Part shown: piece by piece, positions 17,620 to 27,604 of the stretch | Position numbering within the stretch: the stretch's first letter is position 1 | How the letters are laid out: each line of letters opens with the position of its first letter | Assembly: GCA_963824085.1 (NCBI GenBank) | Contig: CAWGNT010000024.1 | Span: 310,001-374,000, forward strand | DNA: 64,000 nt | Origin: JARRNE01 sp963824085 | GTDB lineage: Bacteria; Pseudomonadota; Gammaproteobacteria; Chromatiales; Chromatiaceae | Reading direction: 5' to 3' | The notes under the pieces: generated by a model | The model's database searches: none | Told to the model about the DNA's origin: nothing | Seen by the model: the letters and a program-made list of their open reading frames with translations, nothing else | Position numbers and translations under genes: made by a program

Positions 17620-17785
17620 GTGATAGCTTTAACGATTTGGTTGGGTCGTTGCGGATAAGCTCTTGATCGGTCGGCGAGCATCCGCTCCCGGGACCACGTG
17701 GGCGGATGCGAGCCACGGCAATGTATCACGCCGATTGTAACCCTGATCGGTCCCGCGGCAGAACCGCGGAGGCCTGGAACGGCCT

Positions 17786-19234
17786 ATGAACGATACGCAC
17801 AGCGTTCAGGATGATGCACAGTCCCTGCGCGACCAGCTGGCGCGTGTCAGGGCAGAGGCGGAAGACGAGCTCGAGCACTTGCGGCGGGACCTGGCCGCCG
17901 TGCGAGAGCTGGCCCACCCGCAACGGGATGTGGACAAGGCTACGGAGGACGTGGCCTTGTGGCAGGAGCTGGACACGCTGCGCAAGGCACTGGGCGAGAA
18001 AGATCGCTTGGTCGACGTCACGGCTGCGCAGTGTCGCCGCCTCGAGGATGAGCTTGAAGATCACCACCAGGCCTATGACGGACTGAAGCAGAACCTCGAG
18101 CGCAATAAGCTCCTGCTTGCTGAGACCAGGGAGCTGGCGGCGAGCCTCAGTAAAGAGCGCCAGCAGATGGAGGAGCGGATCGCGGCGGTTGCTGCTGCCC
18201 CTGGCGGTATCGCGGCGCCGGCGAGGCGTCGGCCGCCGGTGCGGCGTCCAGTCCTCGTCGACCGTCGTTTCCTCGTGGGCGCCGCCCTAGGAGGCTTGCT
18301 CGCCGCCGCGGCCGCGGTCGGCGGTCTGCTGTGGCTGCGACCCGATTCAATCTTCGGTTCCACCCCTAGGGCGGGTAGCGACGGGGGGGCGGCTGCGGTC
18401 TCGCAGGGAGCCGACCAGCGGCAGCCGGACGCAGACACCACGATCAAGCAGGGTAGCGGAGTCGGGGCGCGGACGTTGCTGCGCAACGACGTCCTTGCGG
18501 TCGAGGCTCGCACCGAGCGCGATCGGTTGCGCGACGGCACTCCCGGTCCGTTAATGGTCCTGATGTCCGAGGGTGCCTTTGCGATGGGTAGGCCGCGGAC
18601 ACTGCCAACCGACGACGAGGGACCAGCCCACGAGGTCCGGGTGAGGGCCTTTCTGATCGGGGCCACCGAGGTCACCTTTGATGAGTACGACCGCTTTGCC
18701 CGTGCCACCGGGACGCGACTCCCAAAGGACTTCGGGTGGGGGCGTGGGCGTCGGCCGGTAGTCGGCGTCAGCTGGTCGGACGCCAAGGCGTATACGCGAT
18801 GGCTTTCGCAACAGACTGGAAAGCATTATCGGCTCCCGAGTGAGGCGGAGTGGGAGTATGCCGCGCGCGCCGGACAACCTTCCTCGTTCTGGTGGGGTTA
18901 TCGGAAGGGCCACGGCCGGACCGTGTGTTTCGACTGCGGAAGTCCGTGGGATAACCGCTTCACCGTGCCGGTCGCGAGCTTTCCGCCCAATCCATTCGGT
19001 CTCTACGATACGGCAAGCAATGTCATGGAGTGGGTGGAGGACTGCTATCACCCGTCCTATGCGGATGCCCCGACGGACGGGCGGCCCTGGGTGGATGCGA
19101 AATGCACCGCCCGGGTCGCCCGCGGCGGCGCGTTCAACAAGCCGGCTCAGTCGATGAGAACCGTTGCGCGCCACCAATTTGCCCCTGAGACCCGCATCAA
19201 CGTGCTCGGATTTCGCATTGCGCGGGATGAGTGA
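17786..19234 (+). CDS. Membrane protein with coiled coil and formylglycine-generating-enzyme-like (SUMF1) domain
   Basis: A 482-residue protein. Residues 8-135 are a long coiled coil; a basic Pro/Arg patch precedes one transmembrane helix at about 162-184. A flexible linker then leads to an FGE-sulfatase (SUMF1) fold from about 250 to the end: FAMGRPRTLPTDDEGPAHEV, IGATEVTFDEYDRFARATG, YRLPSEAEWEYAARAG, NVMEWVEDCYH and RVARGGAF are the family signatures. Cys residues occur in RTVCFDCGSP, VEDC and AKC, but the CxxxxC copper pair of true FGE is not evident, so it is probably a relative of other function. It overlaps the following kinase gene by 8 bases. Confidence 0.8.
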   Translation: MNDTHSVQDDAQSLRDQLARVRAEAEDELEHLRRDLAAVRELAHPQRDVDKATEDVALWQELDTLRKALGEKDRLVDVTAAQCRRLEDELEDHHQAYDGLKQNLERNKLLLAETRELAASLSKERQQMEERIAAVAAAPGGIAAPARRRPPVRRPVLVDRRFLVGAALGGLLAAAAAVGGLLWLRPDSIFGSTPRAGSDGGAAAVSQGADQRQPDADTTIKQGSGVGARTLLRNDVLAVEARTERDRLRDGTPGPLMVLMSEGAFAMGRPRTLPTDDEGPAHEVRVRAFLIGATEVTFDEYDRFARATGTRLPKDFGWGRGRRPVVGVSWSDAKAYTRWLSQQTGKHYRLPSEAEWEYAARAGQPSSFWWGYRKGHGRTVCFDCGSPWDNRFTVPVASFPPNPFGLYDTASNVMEWVEDCYHPSYADAPTDGRPWVDAKCTARVARGGAFNKPAQSMRTVARHQFAPETRINVLGFRIARDE

Positions 19235-20162
19235 GGCCGTCCGTGCCGATTGTCGGCGCATCCTCGGCGTGGGCATCGCCACGTTGGACATCATCTACGA
19301 GGTTGCCGCCTTCCCGAACGAGGATGAGGAGGTCCGCGCACTGAGTATGGCGCGTCGGCGCGGCGGCAATGTCACCAATACGCTCGTAGTGCTCAGTCAG
19401 CTCGGGCGCCAGTGCACTTGGATTGGAACGCTCGGCGACGACGCCAACAGCTCGGAGCTCGTCGCCGACCTCGATCGCTACCGCGTCGACAGTAGTCGCT
19501 GTGTGCGCGTTAGAGGCGGCGTGACGCCGACGTCTTGTGTTGTCCTCAGCCGCGCGAACGGGACCCGCACCATCGTTCACTACCGCGATCTGCCGGAGCT
19601 CACGGCAGGAGACTTCGCCAGGATCGACTTCGGCAGACACGACTGGGTTCACTTCGAGGGCCGCGAGCCCGCCGAGACTGCAGCCATGTTGCGCGACCTG
19701 CTTGATCGGCACCCCGATTGCCCCGTCTCGTTGGAGGTTGAGAAGTCTCGACCCGGAGTCGAGGACCTGCTTATGGGGCCTCAGGTCATCTTCTTCTCAC
19801 GTGCCTATGCGTTGAGCGTCGGCCACACCGATCCGGACCGCTTCCTCGCGGCCCAGTGGGCGCATACGACGGCGGGCCTGATCGTCCTGCCATGGGGAGA
19901 GCGGGGCGCGTACGCCCAAGCGCGAGGGGACAGCGTCCATTTTGCTCCGCCCTATCCGCCCCCCAAAGTCCGTGACACCTTGGGTGCCGGGGACGTCTTC
20001 AATGCCGCCGTGATTGATGGCCTCCTGGCGGGCCTCGCCCCGCCTGACGTGCTTGCCCGCGCTAACCTCCTTGCGGGCCACAAATGCGGCCGAGACGGGC
20101 TGGCCGGTCTAGGGGAAAGCGCGCGGTCGGAGGGTTTGTTCCGCGCCCTCAGCGTCCGCTAA
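19227..20162 (+). CDS. PfkB family carbohydrate kinase
   Basis: A 311-residue sugar or nucleoside kinase of the ribokinase/PfkB family. The N-terminal GVGIATLDIIYEV and RRGGNVTNTLVVLSQLG blocks and the C-terminal signature RDTLGAGDVFNAAVIDGL, with the catalytic Asp in GAGD, are intact. Overall pattern resembles ketohexokinase-type members. The start at 19227 (MSEAVRADCRR) overlaps the upstream SUMF1-like gene by 8 bases, which implies translational coupling; the frame extends further upstream inside that gene but without homology. Substrate is not determined. Confidence 0.85.
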   Translation: MSEAVRADCRRILGVGIATLDIIYEVAAFPNEDEEVRALSMARRRGGNVTNTLVVLSQLGRQCTWIGTLGDDANSSELVADLDRYRVDSSRCVRVRGGVTPTSCVVLSRANGTRTIVHYRDLPELTAGDFARIDFGRHDWVHFEGREPAETAAMLRDLLDRHPDCPVSLEVEKSRPGVEDLLMGPQVIFFSRAYALSVGHTDPDRFLAAQWAHTTAGLIVLPWGERGAYAQARGDSVHFAPPYPPPKVRDTLGAGDVFNAAVIDGLLAGLAPPDVLARANLLAGHKCGRDGLAGLGESARSEGLFRALSVR

Positions 20163-20533
20163 AGGTCTCGGGCTGCTGTCCGACAATAGTGATGGGATCA
20201 ATTACTGTGCGGATGGGGTCTCTGTCCGAGCTCGGCTTGTGGATGTGACGGCTGCCCAGCGACACGCGGTCAAGACGTCCTCCTAGGCTCGAGAGAGGTT
20301 TCCATGTCGTCGACCGACCGCCAACCACTTCCCCAGTTCTCTGGAAGGCAAATTTCGGACCAATGCTGCTCCTTGTCGAAATGGCCCGGGACATCTTTTC
20401 CCGGTGCCGGTGTGACTGCGGCCACAAAGTGCGGTACTCCGGTGTGGTAAAAGTTGTGAGCTAAATCTCGCCTGGCCGGGTGAGCAACGTTGTTCGAGCA
20501 GTGTCTCGTAAGTGAGTGCAAGAGGTACGGCCC
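20163..20533. other. Intergenic region, 370 bases
   Basis: A stretch between the kinase gene and the signalling operon. A 48-codon frame (20304-20450, after GAGAGG) is present but its product is not recognisable. The AT-richer part at 20440-20470 may hold the promoter of the next operon. No RNA gene or clear repeat was found. Confidence 0.3.
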
Positions 20534-21466
20534 ATGACTACCTGGATTCGTTGTCACGTCTCGAAGCCGATTCTGAGTGCGGGTACGCTTCTCTTGCTTG
20601 CGGTGGCGTGTGTCACGGCAGGTGCGGGGGATCTCGGCGATGTCAAGGCACGGGGTGTGTTGCACCACCTCGGGATTCCTTACGCGAACTTCGTCACCGG
20701 GAGCGGCGATGGCCTCGACGTCGAGGTGATCCAGCGGTTTGCGGCCTACTTGGGTGTCAAGTACGAGTACGTGGAGACCAGCTGGCAGCAGGTGATCGGG
20801 GACCTCACCGGAAAGGTCGTCAAGCCGCATGGAGAAAGCGTCGAGGTGTTGGATCAAGTGCCGATCAGGGGTGACCTGATCGCAAACGGGTTCACCATGC
20901 TTCCGTGGAGGAGACAGGTTGTCGACTTCTCCGTCCCTACCTTTCCGTCCGGGGTTTGGTTGATTGCGCGGGCTGATGCTGAGATGTCCCCCGTGGAAGG
21001 GACTGGTGATGCCGCGTCGGACGTTGTCGCTGTCAAGTCATTGCTGCGAGGACATCAGGTCCTGGCCATGAAGAACACCTGCCTGGATCCAGGCCTGTAC
21101 GCCCTCGACAAGACGGGTGTGCGCGTCGCTCTTTACACGCGCAGCACGAACCTGAACGAAATGGTGCCGGCAATCCTGCAAGGTTCGGCGGAGGCTACCC
21201 TGCTCGATGTCCCCGATGCGCTAATCGCGCTCGACAAGTGGCCTGGCAGGATCAAGGTGATCGGTCCGGTATCCAGCCCCCAGCTGATGGGTGTTGGCTT
21301 TCCGAAGTCCTCGCCGGAGCTGCGAAAGGCGTTCGATGAATTCTTCGAAAGAATCTGGCGCGACGGCACCTACCGGAACCTGGTCAAGAAGTACTACCCT
21401 ACGGTGCTGCTGTACTTTGGCGATTTTTTTGCTGCCCCGGTGCCAAAGATGGCAGCGTCGAAATGA
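20534..21466 (+). CDS. Periplasmic solute-binding protein (SBP_bac_3 family)
   Basis: A 310-residue exported protein; the signal segment KPILSAGTLLLLAVACVTAG could be a Sec signal or a lipoprotein signal with C26. The mature protein shows the amino-acid-type binding fold: FVTGSGDGLDVEVIQRFAAY, LIANGFTMLPWRRQVVDFS and PELRKAFDEFFERIWRDGTY. No ABC permease or ATPase genes are adjacent. Instead it lies 30 bases upstream of a membrane hybrid kinase, so it probably presents a ligand to that sensor. The ligand cannot be told from sequence. The start at 20534 was chosen because the signal peptide follows directly. Confidence 0.8.
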   Translation: MTTWIRCHVSKPILSAGTLLLLAVACVTAGAGDLGDVKARGVLHHLGIPYANFVTGSGDGLDVEVIQRFAAYLGVKYEYVETSWQQVIGDLTGKVVKPHGESVEVLDQVPIRGDLIANGFTMLPWRRQVVDFSVPTFPSGVWLIARADAEMSPVEGTGDAASDVVAVKSLLRGHQVLAMKNTCLDPGLYALDKTGVRVALYTRSTNLNEMVPAILQGSAEATLLDVPDALIALDKWPGRIKVIGPVSSPQLMGVGFPKSSPELRKAFDEFFERIWRDGTYRNLVKKYYPTVLLYFGDFFAAPVPKMAASK

Positions 21467-21496
21467 AAGCCGTGAGGTGAGCGTTAGCGTCATTTC

Positions 21497-24400
21497 GTGC
21501 GGAGCGATCGCGTGACCATCCGCCCGGCATTTCAGCGCGCGGCCCTTCTCCTGGGTGGACTGGCACTCTGCCTCTATGTCGTCGTTCTCCTCAACAAGAA
21601 CTATGAAGGGCAATTGCGGCTGCAAGACACGCTGCAGGAAAAGTTCCGCCTCGAGACGAATGGCCGTGCCAATGCGATTGCAAACTTTTTTGCCGAACGC
21701 CTCAATAACATCAAGTCCCTAGCCCAGTCGCGCGAGCTGTCGATCTTTTTTGCGAACAAGGCCCTGAAGATGTCCATGCAGTACGGGCTTCGGGGCAGCC
21801 TCCTTGCCGTTCGGCAACGTTTCGACGAGCTTATCGAAGAGACCTCGATCCAGGGCAAGCCCGTCTTCGACCGACTGCTCTTTGTTGCTGCCGATGGCTC
21901 CGTATTGGTGGATACGGACAGGTCCGAAGGTGAGCAGGAGGCCAGGGACTGGGTGCGATTCCTCACACCCGATCAAGACGGTCCCCGCTTCGTGCGCGCC
22001 GAGTCCGACAGCCAGGTGACGGTTACCGTGCCATACCGGTTTAAAGGGGCATTTGTCGGCGGGCTTGTCGGGCGGGTGTCCTTGAAGCGGATCTACTCTC
22101 ATCTTCTCGAGCACCCGCTTTCCTCTCTGGTCCATCGGGAGGCGATTGTCCGCGAACCTGACGGCAGCCTGTTGCTTAGCCACATGGACGGCAAGACCGT
22201 CGAACGGGTTGCACGGGAGCTTGGTAGGCGACCCCAAGGGACATTGCTTGCGACCGTCCTGCCTGACGGCGCTGGGCGCGAGCTTCCGGTGGTGGCACTT
22301 CGTACGCCTATCGTAGGGGCGCCACTCAGCCTGCTGACGGTTCAGCCTAGGACCGAGCTGTTTGGAAATCAGGCAACGGCCCTGTTTTCCGTCATACTGC
22401 CAGGGGTCTTAGTGACCGTCTCCGTCCTGGTGCTCGTCCACTACTGGGGTCGACGCCGTCAAATCGAGTCCGAGCGCACGCACACGTTGGCGGAGGCCGC
22501 GGCGACCTATCGGTCGATGTTCGAATCGGCGAACGACGTCATCTTCGTCCTCGATGTCGAGACAGGCGACGTCGTCGATGTCAACGGTCAGGCGATGTGG
22601 CAGTTCGGTTACACGCCGGACGAGGTCAAGGTTCTTGGCATCGAGGCTCTGAGCGAGCAGGGGGAGGATGGCCGCCGTATGTCGGCCCGGAGCTGGATCG
22701 CACATTTGCGCGGGGGCGATTCCCACCTCTTGGAGTGGCGGTTCAAGAGCAAGTCCGGCGAGGTGCTCTGGGCGGAGGTCAGTCTGCGGGAAGGAGTCAT
22801 CGGCGGCGAGCGCCGCATGCTTGCGGTGGCGCGTGAGATCGGGTGCCGCAAACGCACCGAGCTCGAGCTTCGCCAACTCAACGCGGAGCTGACAAAGCGG
22901 ACGGAGGAGGCGCGCCGCATGGCGATGGAGGCGCAGGCCGCGGCGGAGACCAAGTCGCGTTTTCTCGCCACCATGAGCCACGAGATCCGGACGCCAATGA
23001 ACGGGGTGCTGGGGATGGCGGAGCTGCTTGCCGACACTGAGCTGTCGGACCGCCAGCGGCGGTTCGTGGGCAACGTGCGGCGATCGGCCGAGTCGCTGCT
23101 AGGGATCATAAACGACGTGTTGGATTTCTCCAAGATGGAAGCCGACATGATCGAGCTGGACGATGCCCCCTTTGATCTGCGCGATCTGGTGGACGAGGTC
23201 GCGGAGCTGTTTGCCGAGCGTGCCCAACGCAAGGGATTAGAGCTCATCTGTGCGGTGGCCCCCGATCTCCATACGGCGCTGCGCGGGGACTTCGGTCGGC
23301 TGCGGCAGGTGCTGGCAAATCTGCTCAGCAACGCGGTCAAGTTCACCGAGACGGGCGAGGTGACAGTCAGGGTCTCGTGCTCAGAGGAGGACGAGGTCCA
23401 GAGCCTTCTCAGCTTCGAGGTGCGTGACACCGGAATAGGCATCCCTGCGGAGGCACAGGAGCGGATCTTTGACTCGTTCTCGCAGGCCGACAGCTCGACG
23501 ACGCGCCGTTATGGTGGTACGGGGCTAGGTCTCGCGATCTGCAAACGCCTCGTGCATCTCCTCGGGGGAGAGATCGGACTGGAGAGTACCCTTGGGGCGG
23601 GGGCCAGGTTCCACTTCACTGCGCGTTTTGCCAAAGAGGCGGCCGTTGAACGAGGCAGCGGTCAGATCCTCGATGCCCTTCGCGCCATGCGGGTACTCGT
23701 GGTGGACGACAATGCCACCAATCGCGCCATCCTCGAAGAGCAGCTCGCCGCCTGGGGAATCGCCCATGCAAGCGCGGACGGCGCGGTGAGCGCCCTCGCC
23801 TGGATGCGGGAGGCGGCGGCAGCGAGGCAGCCCTTCGGTCTCGTCCTGCTCGACAAGGAGATGCCCGACATGGATGGCATCGCGCTGGCCAGGGAGATCC
23901 GCAGAGAAGCGACGGCGGAATGGCCGCCGATCGTGATGTTGAGCTCTATCTGGCGCGACCTCGACGACGCGGCCATGAGTGCGCTGGGTATCCGTGCGTA
24001 TCTAACCAAGCCAGTACGCCAGTCACAGCTTTTCAACACCCTTGTGCGGGTCATACACGCGGAGCGCGCGGATACGCAGGAGCCGTTCCCGCCGCGTCCG
24101 GAGGCGCCATCCTCTCTCGCCGCTACAGGTCGGCGCGTTCTTCTGGTGGAGGACAACCCCGTCAACCAAGAGCTTGCCCGCGAGATGCTGCTCTCGCTCG
24201 GTCTGCAGGTGGACCTAGCGGAAGACGGGCGGCGCGCCTTGGCGCTGTGCGGCTCAGAGCACTACGCGCTGGTGCTGATGGACTGCCAGATGCCGGTGCT
24301 GGACGGCTTCGAGGCGACGCGTCGTCTGCGCGCGCTGGAGCAGGCCGGCAGCAAGGGCGCCCGCATACCCGTGATCGCCCTCACTGCAAACGCCCTGTCC

Positions 24401-24928
24401 GGAGACCGGGAGGCCTGCATCGACGCCGGCATGGACGATTACCTCAGTAAGCCCTTTACGCTGGCTCAGCTTGCGGAGACCGTGGGTCGTTGGCTTCCGA
24501 CTGTGGCCGCCGACGAGGAGGCGTCGGGCAGCACGCCGCCTGAGCCAGAGCAGGTGCGGCTCGATCCTGCTGCGCTCGATGCGGTACGCGCACTGCAGCG
24601 TCCGGGTGCCCCCGATCTGGCGCAGAAGGTCATCACCCTTTACCTGCAGAGCGCCGAAGGCTTGGTGGTCGACCTCGAGAGGGCGGCCGTGAGCCGAGAT
24701 GCAGGGGCCTTGACCTCTGCGGCACACAGTCTGAAGTCCGCCAGTGGAAACGTTGGGGCTACGCATCTGTGCAGCCTGTGTCGGTCGCTCGAGAGTGATG
24801 CCCGGGCCGGCGAGCTGGAAGGCGCTGAGGCCCGGGTCCGCGCGGTTGCTGCGGAGTTTAGTGCAGTGGCAGAAGCCCTCGATCGGCGTGCCGCTCCGGC
24901 CCCCGGCCGTGCAGAGGCGGTTGCATGA
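21497..24928 (+). CDS. BarA-type membrane hybrid sensor histidine kinase (PAS, HK, two REC, HPt)
   Basis: A 1143-residue phosphorelay protein. A first membrane helix at about 14-33 and a second near 297-318 enclose a periplasmic sensor region. Then PAS (335-455), coiled coil, HisKA with H495 in ATMSHEIRTPMNGVLGM, HATPase_c (NLLSNAVKFTE, RDTGIGIP, GTGLGLAICKR), REC1 with D786 in LLDKEMPDMDG, REC2 with D929 in LMDCQMPVLDG, and a C-terminal HPt with H1077 in SAAHSLKSASGNVG. All phosphorelay residues are present. The GTG start at 21497 is provisional; a second GTG lies five codons on. It is the middle gene of a three-gene operon and overlaps the next gene by ATGA. Confidence 0.9.
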   Translation: MRSDRVTIRPAFQRAALLLGGLALCLYVVVLLNKNYEGQLRLQDTLQEKFRLETNGRANAIANFFAERLNNIKSLAQSRELSIFFANKALKMSMQYGLRGSLLAVRQRFDELIEETSIQGKPVFDRLLFVAADGSVLVDTDRSEGEQEARDWVRFLTPDQDGPRFVRAESDSQVTVTVPYRFKGAFVGGLVGRVSLKRIYSHLLEHPLSSLVHREAIVREPDGSLLLSHMDGKTVERVARELGRRPQGTLLATVLPDGAGRELPVVALRTPIVGAPLSLLTVQPRTELFGNQATALFSVILPGVLVTVSVLVLVHYWGRRRQIESERTHTLAEAAATYRSMFESANDVIFVLDVETGDVVDVNGQAMWQFGYTPDEVKVLGIEALSEQGEDGRRMSARSWIAHLRGGDSHLLEWRFKSKSGEVLWAEVSLREGVIGGERRMLAVAREIGCRKRTELELRQLNAELTKRTEEARRMAMEAQAAAETKSRFLATMSHEIRTPMNGVLGMAELLADTELSDRQRRFVGNVRRSAESLLGIINDVLDFSKMEADMIELDDAPFDLRDLVDEVAELFAERAQRKGLELICAVAPDLHTALRGDFGRLRQVLANLLSNAVKFTETGEVTVRVSCSEEDEVQSLLSFEVRDTGIGIPAEAQERIFDSFSQADSSTTRRYGGTGLGLAICKRLVHLLGGEIGLESTLGAGARFHFTARFAKEAAVERGSGQILDALRAMRVLVVDDNATNRAILEEQLAAWGIAHASADGAVSALAWMREAAAARQPFGLVLLDKEMPDMDGIALAREIRREATAEWPPIVMLSSIWRDLDDAAMSALGIRAYLTKPVRQSQLFNTLVRVIHAERADTQEPFPPRPEAPSSLAATGRRVLLVEDNPVNQELAREMLLSLGLQVDLAEDGRRALALCGSEHYALVLMDCQMPVLDGFEATRRLRALEQAGSKGARIPVIALTANALSGDREACIDAGMDDYLSKPFTLAQLAETVGRWLPTVAADEEASGSTPPEPEQVRLDPAALDAVRALQRPGAPDLAQKVITLYLQSAEGLVVDLERAAVSRDAGALTSAAHSLKSASGNVGATHLCSLCRSLESDARAGELEGAEARVRAVAAEFSAVAEALDRRAAPAPGRAEAVA

Positions 24929-27114
24929 GCAATGCGGACCGGCAGTGGCCCATTGCGGCCTCGCCGCCCACCAAGGCGACGGAGCCGCCCCGGGTCCTCG
25001 TGGCCGAGGACGATCCCACGACACGCGTGGTCGTGACCGAATCCCTCCAGAGCGCCGGATTTACTGTCGATGAAGCAGCCGACGGCAAGGAGGCGCTCCA
25101 GCTGTTTGATCGCGTCCGCCCGCAGATCGTCCTGACTGACGCCGTGATGCCGCATGTGGACGGTTTCTCCCTTTGCACAGCGCTGCGGGAGCACCCAGAG
25201 GGTGCCCAGCTGCCGATTCTGATGATGACTGGTCTGGAAGACCACACATCCATCGCGCGAGCCTTTGCGGTGGGGGCGACCGACTTCATCACCAAACCGA
25301 TCAACTGCGCCCTGCTCGGGCACCGAGTGCACTACCTGCTGCGCGCAAGTGAGGCGATGAACCGAGTGGCGAGCGACGAACGGCGGTTGGCAATGGCTCA
25401 GCGTATCGCCCGCCTGGGGCATTGGGACTGGCAGCCCGGCAACGACAGACTGGCGATTTCAGCAGAAGTCTGCCGTATCCTGGGGCTTGACCCGCAATGC
25501 CATGAGATAACTGTGTTCGCGTTCGTTGAACGGGCACCGGCAGAGGACAGGGCGAGAGTGCGCCTCTGGCTCTCGCAGATCGAGCAGGGCGAGGGTCAGC
25601 CATCCGTTACTCACCGCGTCCTGTCTGCGAATTCCGAAGTTCGACATGTCCGGCAGCAGGTCGAGATCGTCCGCGGACCGGACGGCCGTCCGACGCACAT
25701 CTACGGGACGCTACAAGACATCACGGAGCTCCGCGAGGCCGAGCAACGGATTCACCAGCTGGCCTTCATCGACGGCCTGACGGGTCTGCCCAATCGGACG
25801 CTCTTCAAAGATCGGTTGTTCCGGGCGATCGCGCTCGCGGAGCGGCATGGGCGGCGGCTGGCGCTGCTCTTCCTGGACCTCGACAACTTCAAGCGCATCA
25901 ACGATACGCTTGGTCATACGGTGGGTGACGAGCTGCTGCAGGCCACCGCGAAGCGTCTGGTGATGGCCCTTCGCGAGAGCGACAGCATCTCCCATGGCGA
26001 CGGCCCCGACCCAATTCAGAACACGGCGCGGCTCGGCGGCGACGAGTTCACCGTGCTGTTGCCGGAGGTCAAGCGCAGCGAGGACGCCGCAGTTGTGGCG
26101 GAACGGATAAGGCACGTCTTGTCGCTTCCATTGACCCTCGCGGAGCATGAGATTGTCATCACGCCGAGTATTGGAATTGCCGTCTACCCGGAGGACGGGG
26201 AAGGGCCGGACGTCCTGCTGAAGAATGCAGACGGGGCGATGTACGTCGCCAAGCGACACGGAAAGAATACCTACTGCTTTTTTGACGGCAGCCTGAACGA
26301 ATTGGCGTTGCGGCGCCTCAAGATGGAGAGCCTGCTGCGCAATGCGGTCGAGCGGGGTGAGCTCGATCTCCACTATCAGCCGCAGCTCGACCTGGATGCG
26401 GGGTGCGTCTGTGCAGTGGAGGCGTTGATTCGGTGGAACAGTCCTATCTTCGGCAGCGTGCCGCCGGTCGAGTTCATTCCGTTCGCGGAGGACACCGGAC
26501 TCATCGTGCCAATTGGAGAGTGGGTCCTGCGGACCGCCTGCGCACAGGCAAAGGAGTGGCAGCAGGCGGGCATTCACCTGGAGCGGGTTGCGGTTAACAT
26601 CTCGCCGCTCCAGTTCATCCAGCACGGCTTCACGAAGCTGGTTGCGCAGGTACTGAAAGAGACAGGGCTTGAGCCGAGTGTGCTCGAGCTGGAGGTTACG
26701 GAAAGTCTCCTCATGTCCGATCCCGATGGTGCGGTCACGGCCCTAGGTCAGCTCAAGGAGCTGGGTGTTCAGCTCGCGATCGACGACTTCGGCACGGGGT
26801 ACTCGAGCCTCAGCCGGCTCAAGCAGTTTCCGATCAACCGCCTCAAGATCGACCGCACCTTCGTTCGCGACGTGCCCCAAAATCAGGACGACGTGGCGAT
26901 CGCCATGGCCGTTATCGCGATGGCCAAGAGCATGGACTTGCGGGTCGTGGCCGAGGGTGTCGAGAACAAGGAGCAGAAGCAGTTCTTGCAGGACAAGCAC
27001 TGCGATGAGGTCCAGGGGTACTATCTGAGCCGCCCATTACCCGCCGCCTCTATGGGTGCGGTGCTGCGCGATCTTCAGGCAGCGGGGGAACGTCCAGCTC
27101 CGCGCGCTCAGTGA
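24925..27114 (+). CDS. Response regulator with PAS, GGDEF and EAL domains
   Basis: A 729-residue protein that should make or break cyclic di-GMP under phosphorelay control. The receiver (22-140) has D72 in VLTDAVMPHVDG and a KP motif at ITKPIN. A PAS domain (about 155-270) ends in DITELREAE. The GGDEF domain has an intact LGGDEF active site, and DLDNFKRINDTLGHTVGDEL upstream. The EAL domain keeps VEALIRW, NISPLQF, TESLLM, DDFGTGYSSL and KIDRTFV. Both halves therefore look catalytically competent. It overlaps the hybrid kinase stop by ATGA, so this is the likely output partner of that kinase. Confidence 0.92.
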   Translation: MSNADRQWPIAASPPTKATEPPRVLVAEDDPTTRVVVTESLQSAGFTVDEAADGKEALQLFDRVRPQIVLTDAVMPHVDGFSLCTALREHPEGAQLPILMMTGLEDHTSIARAFAVGATDFITKPINCALLGHRVHYLLRASEAMNRVASDERRLAMAQRIARLGHWDWQPGNDRLAISAEVCRILGLDPQCHEITVFAFVERAPAEDRARVRLWLSQIEQGEGQPSVTHRVLSANSEVRHVRQQVEIVRGPDGRPTHIYGTLQDITELREAEQRIHQLAFIDGLTGLPNRTLFKDRLFRAIALAERHGRRLALLFLDLDNFKRINDTLGHTVGDELLQATAKRLVMALRESDSISHGDGPDPIQNTARLGGDEFTVLLPEVKRSEDAAVVAERIRHVLSLPLTLAEHEIVITPSIGIAVYPEDGEGPDVLLKNADGAMYVAKRHGKNTYCFFDGSLNELALRRLKMESLLRNAVERGELDLHYQPQLDLDAGCVCAVEALIRWNSPIFGSVPPVEFIPFAEDTGLIVPIGEWVLRTACAQAKEWQQAGIHLERVAVNISPLQFIQHGFTKLVAQVLKETGLEPSVLELEVTESLLMSDPDGAVTALGQLKELGVQLAIDDFGTGYSSLSRLKQFPINRLKIDRTFVRDVPQNQDDVAIAMAVIAMAKSMDLRVVAEGVENKEQKQFLQDKHCDEVQGYYLSRPLPAASMGAVLRDLQAAGERPAPRAQ

Positions 27115-27224
27115 CGCCCTTGCGAGCTCGAATGGCGGCGGCCGGGCGGTCCCTGACCCGACAAGATAACCCATCGCGACGCTATCCAATCCTTTGGGCT
27201 CCCGTCTCGACACGAGCGCCAACT

Positions 27225-27449
27225 TCAGCGCCGCGTCCGTTTCTCCCGCGCAGCCAGGATACCCTTTGCGAAGACCGCATAAAGGGCCGTGAACGCCCTG
27301 CGTTGGGCCTGCTGATTCACGGTCGCCGGCTCCCCTAGGACCTCGATGCGCGCCTGGAAGTAGGCGAGATCGGCTTCAAGGCGAGCGAGTCTTACCCGCC
27401 GCAGCCTGTGGGAGCGCGTGTCGACGTTATCCCTCGGGAGCTCACTCAT
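27225..27449 (-). CDS. Small hypothetical protein, 74 aa
   Basis: A short basic helical protein (RLRRVRLARLEADLAYFQAR, then NQQAQRRAFTALYAVF) on the minus strand between the GGDEF-EAL gene and sucA. The helix pattern with regularly spaced Arg/Leu is protein-like, but no clear ribosome binding site precedes the ATG. Function unknown. Confidence 0.4.
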   Translation of the reverse strand: MSELPRDNVDTRSHRLRRVRLARLEADLAYFQARIEVLGEPATVNQQAQRRAFTALYAVFAKGILAAREKRTRR

Positions 27450-27604
27450 GGCCGTGGGATCGTGGGGAATTCCTGACCTGCTCGACCTGTCACTGTGAAT
27501 CGACGGACGCCTGCTAGGTCCCTGCCCGGACGCTGCCTCGATGTGCTATACAGTGCCGACGTCGGCGCGTGCCCACGGTTGTTATTGCCGTTTACCATAC
27601 CACT

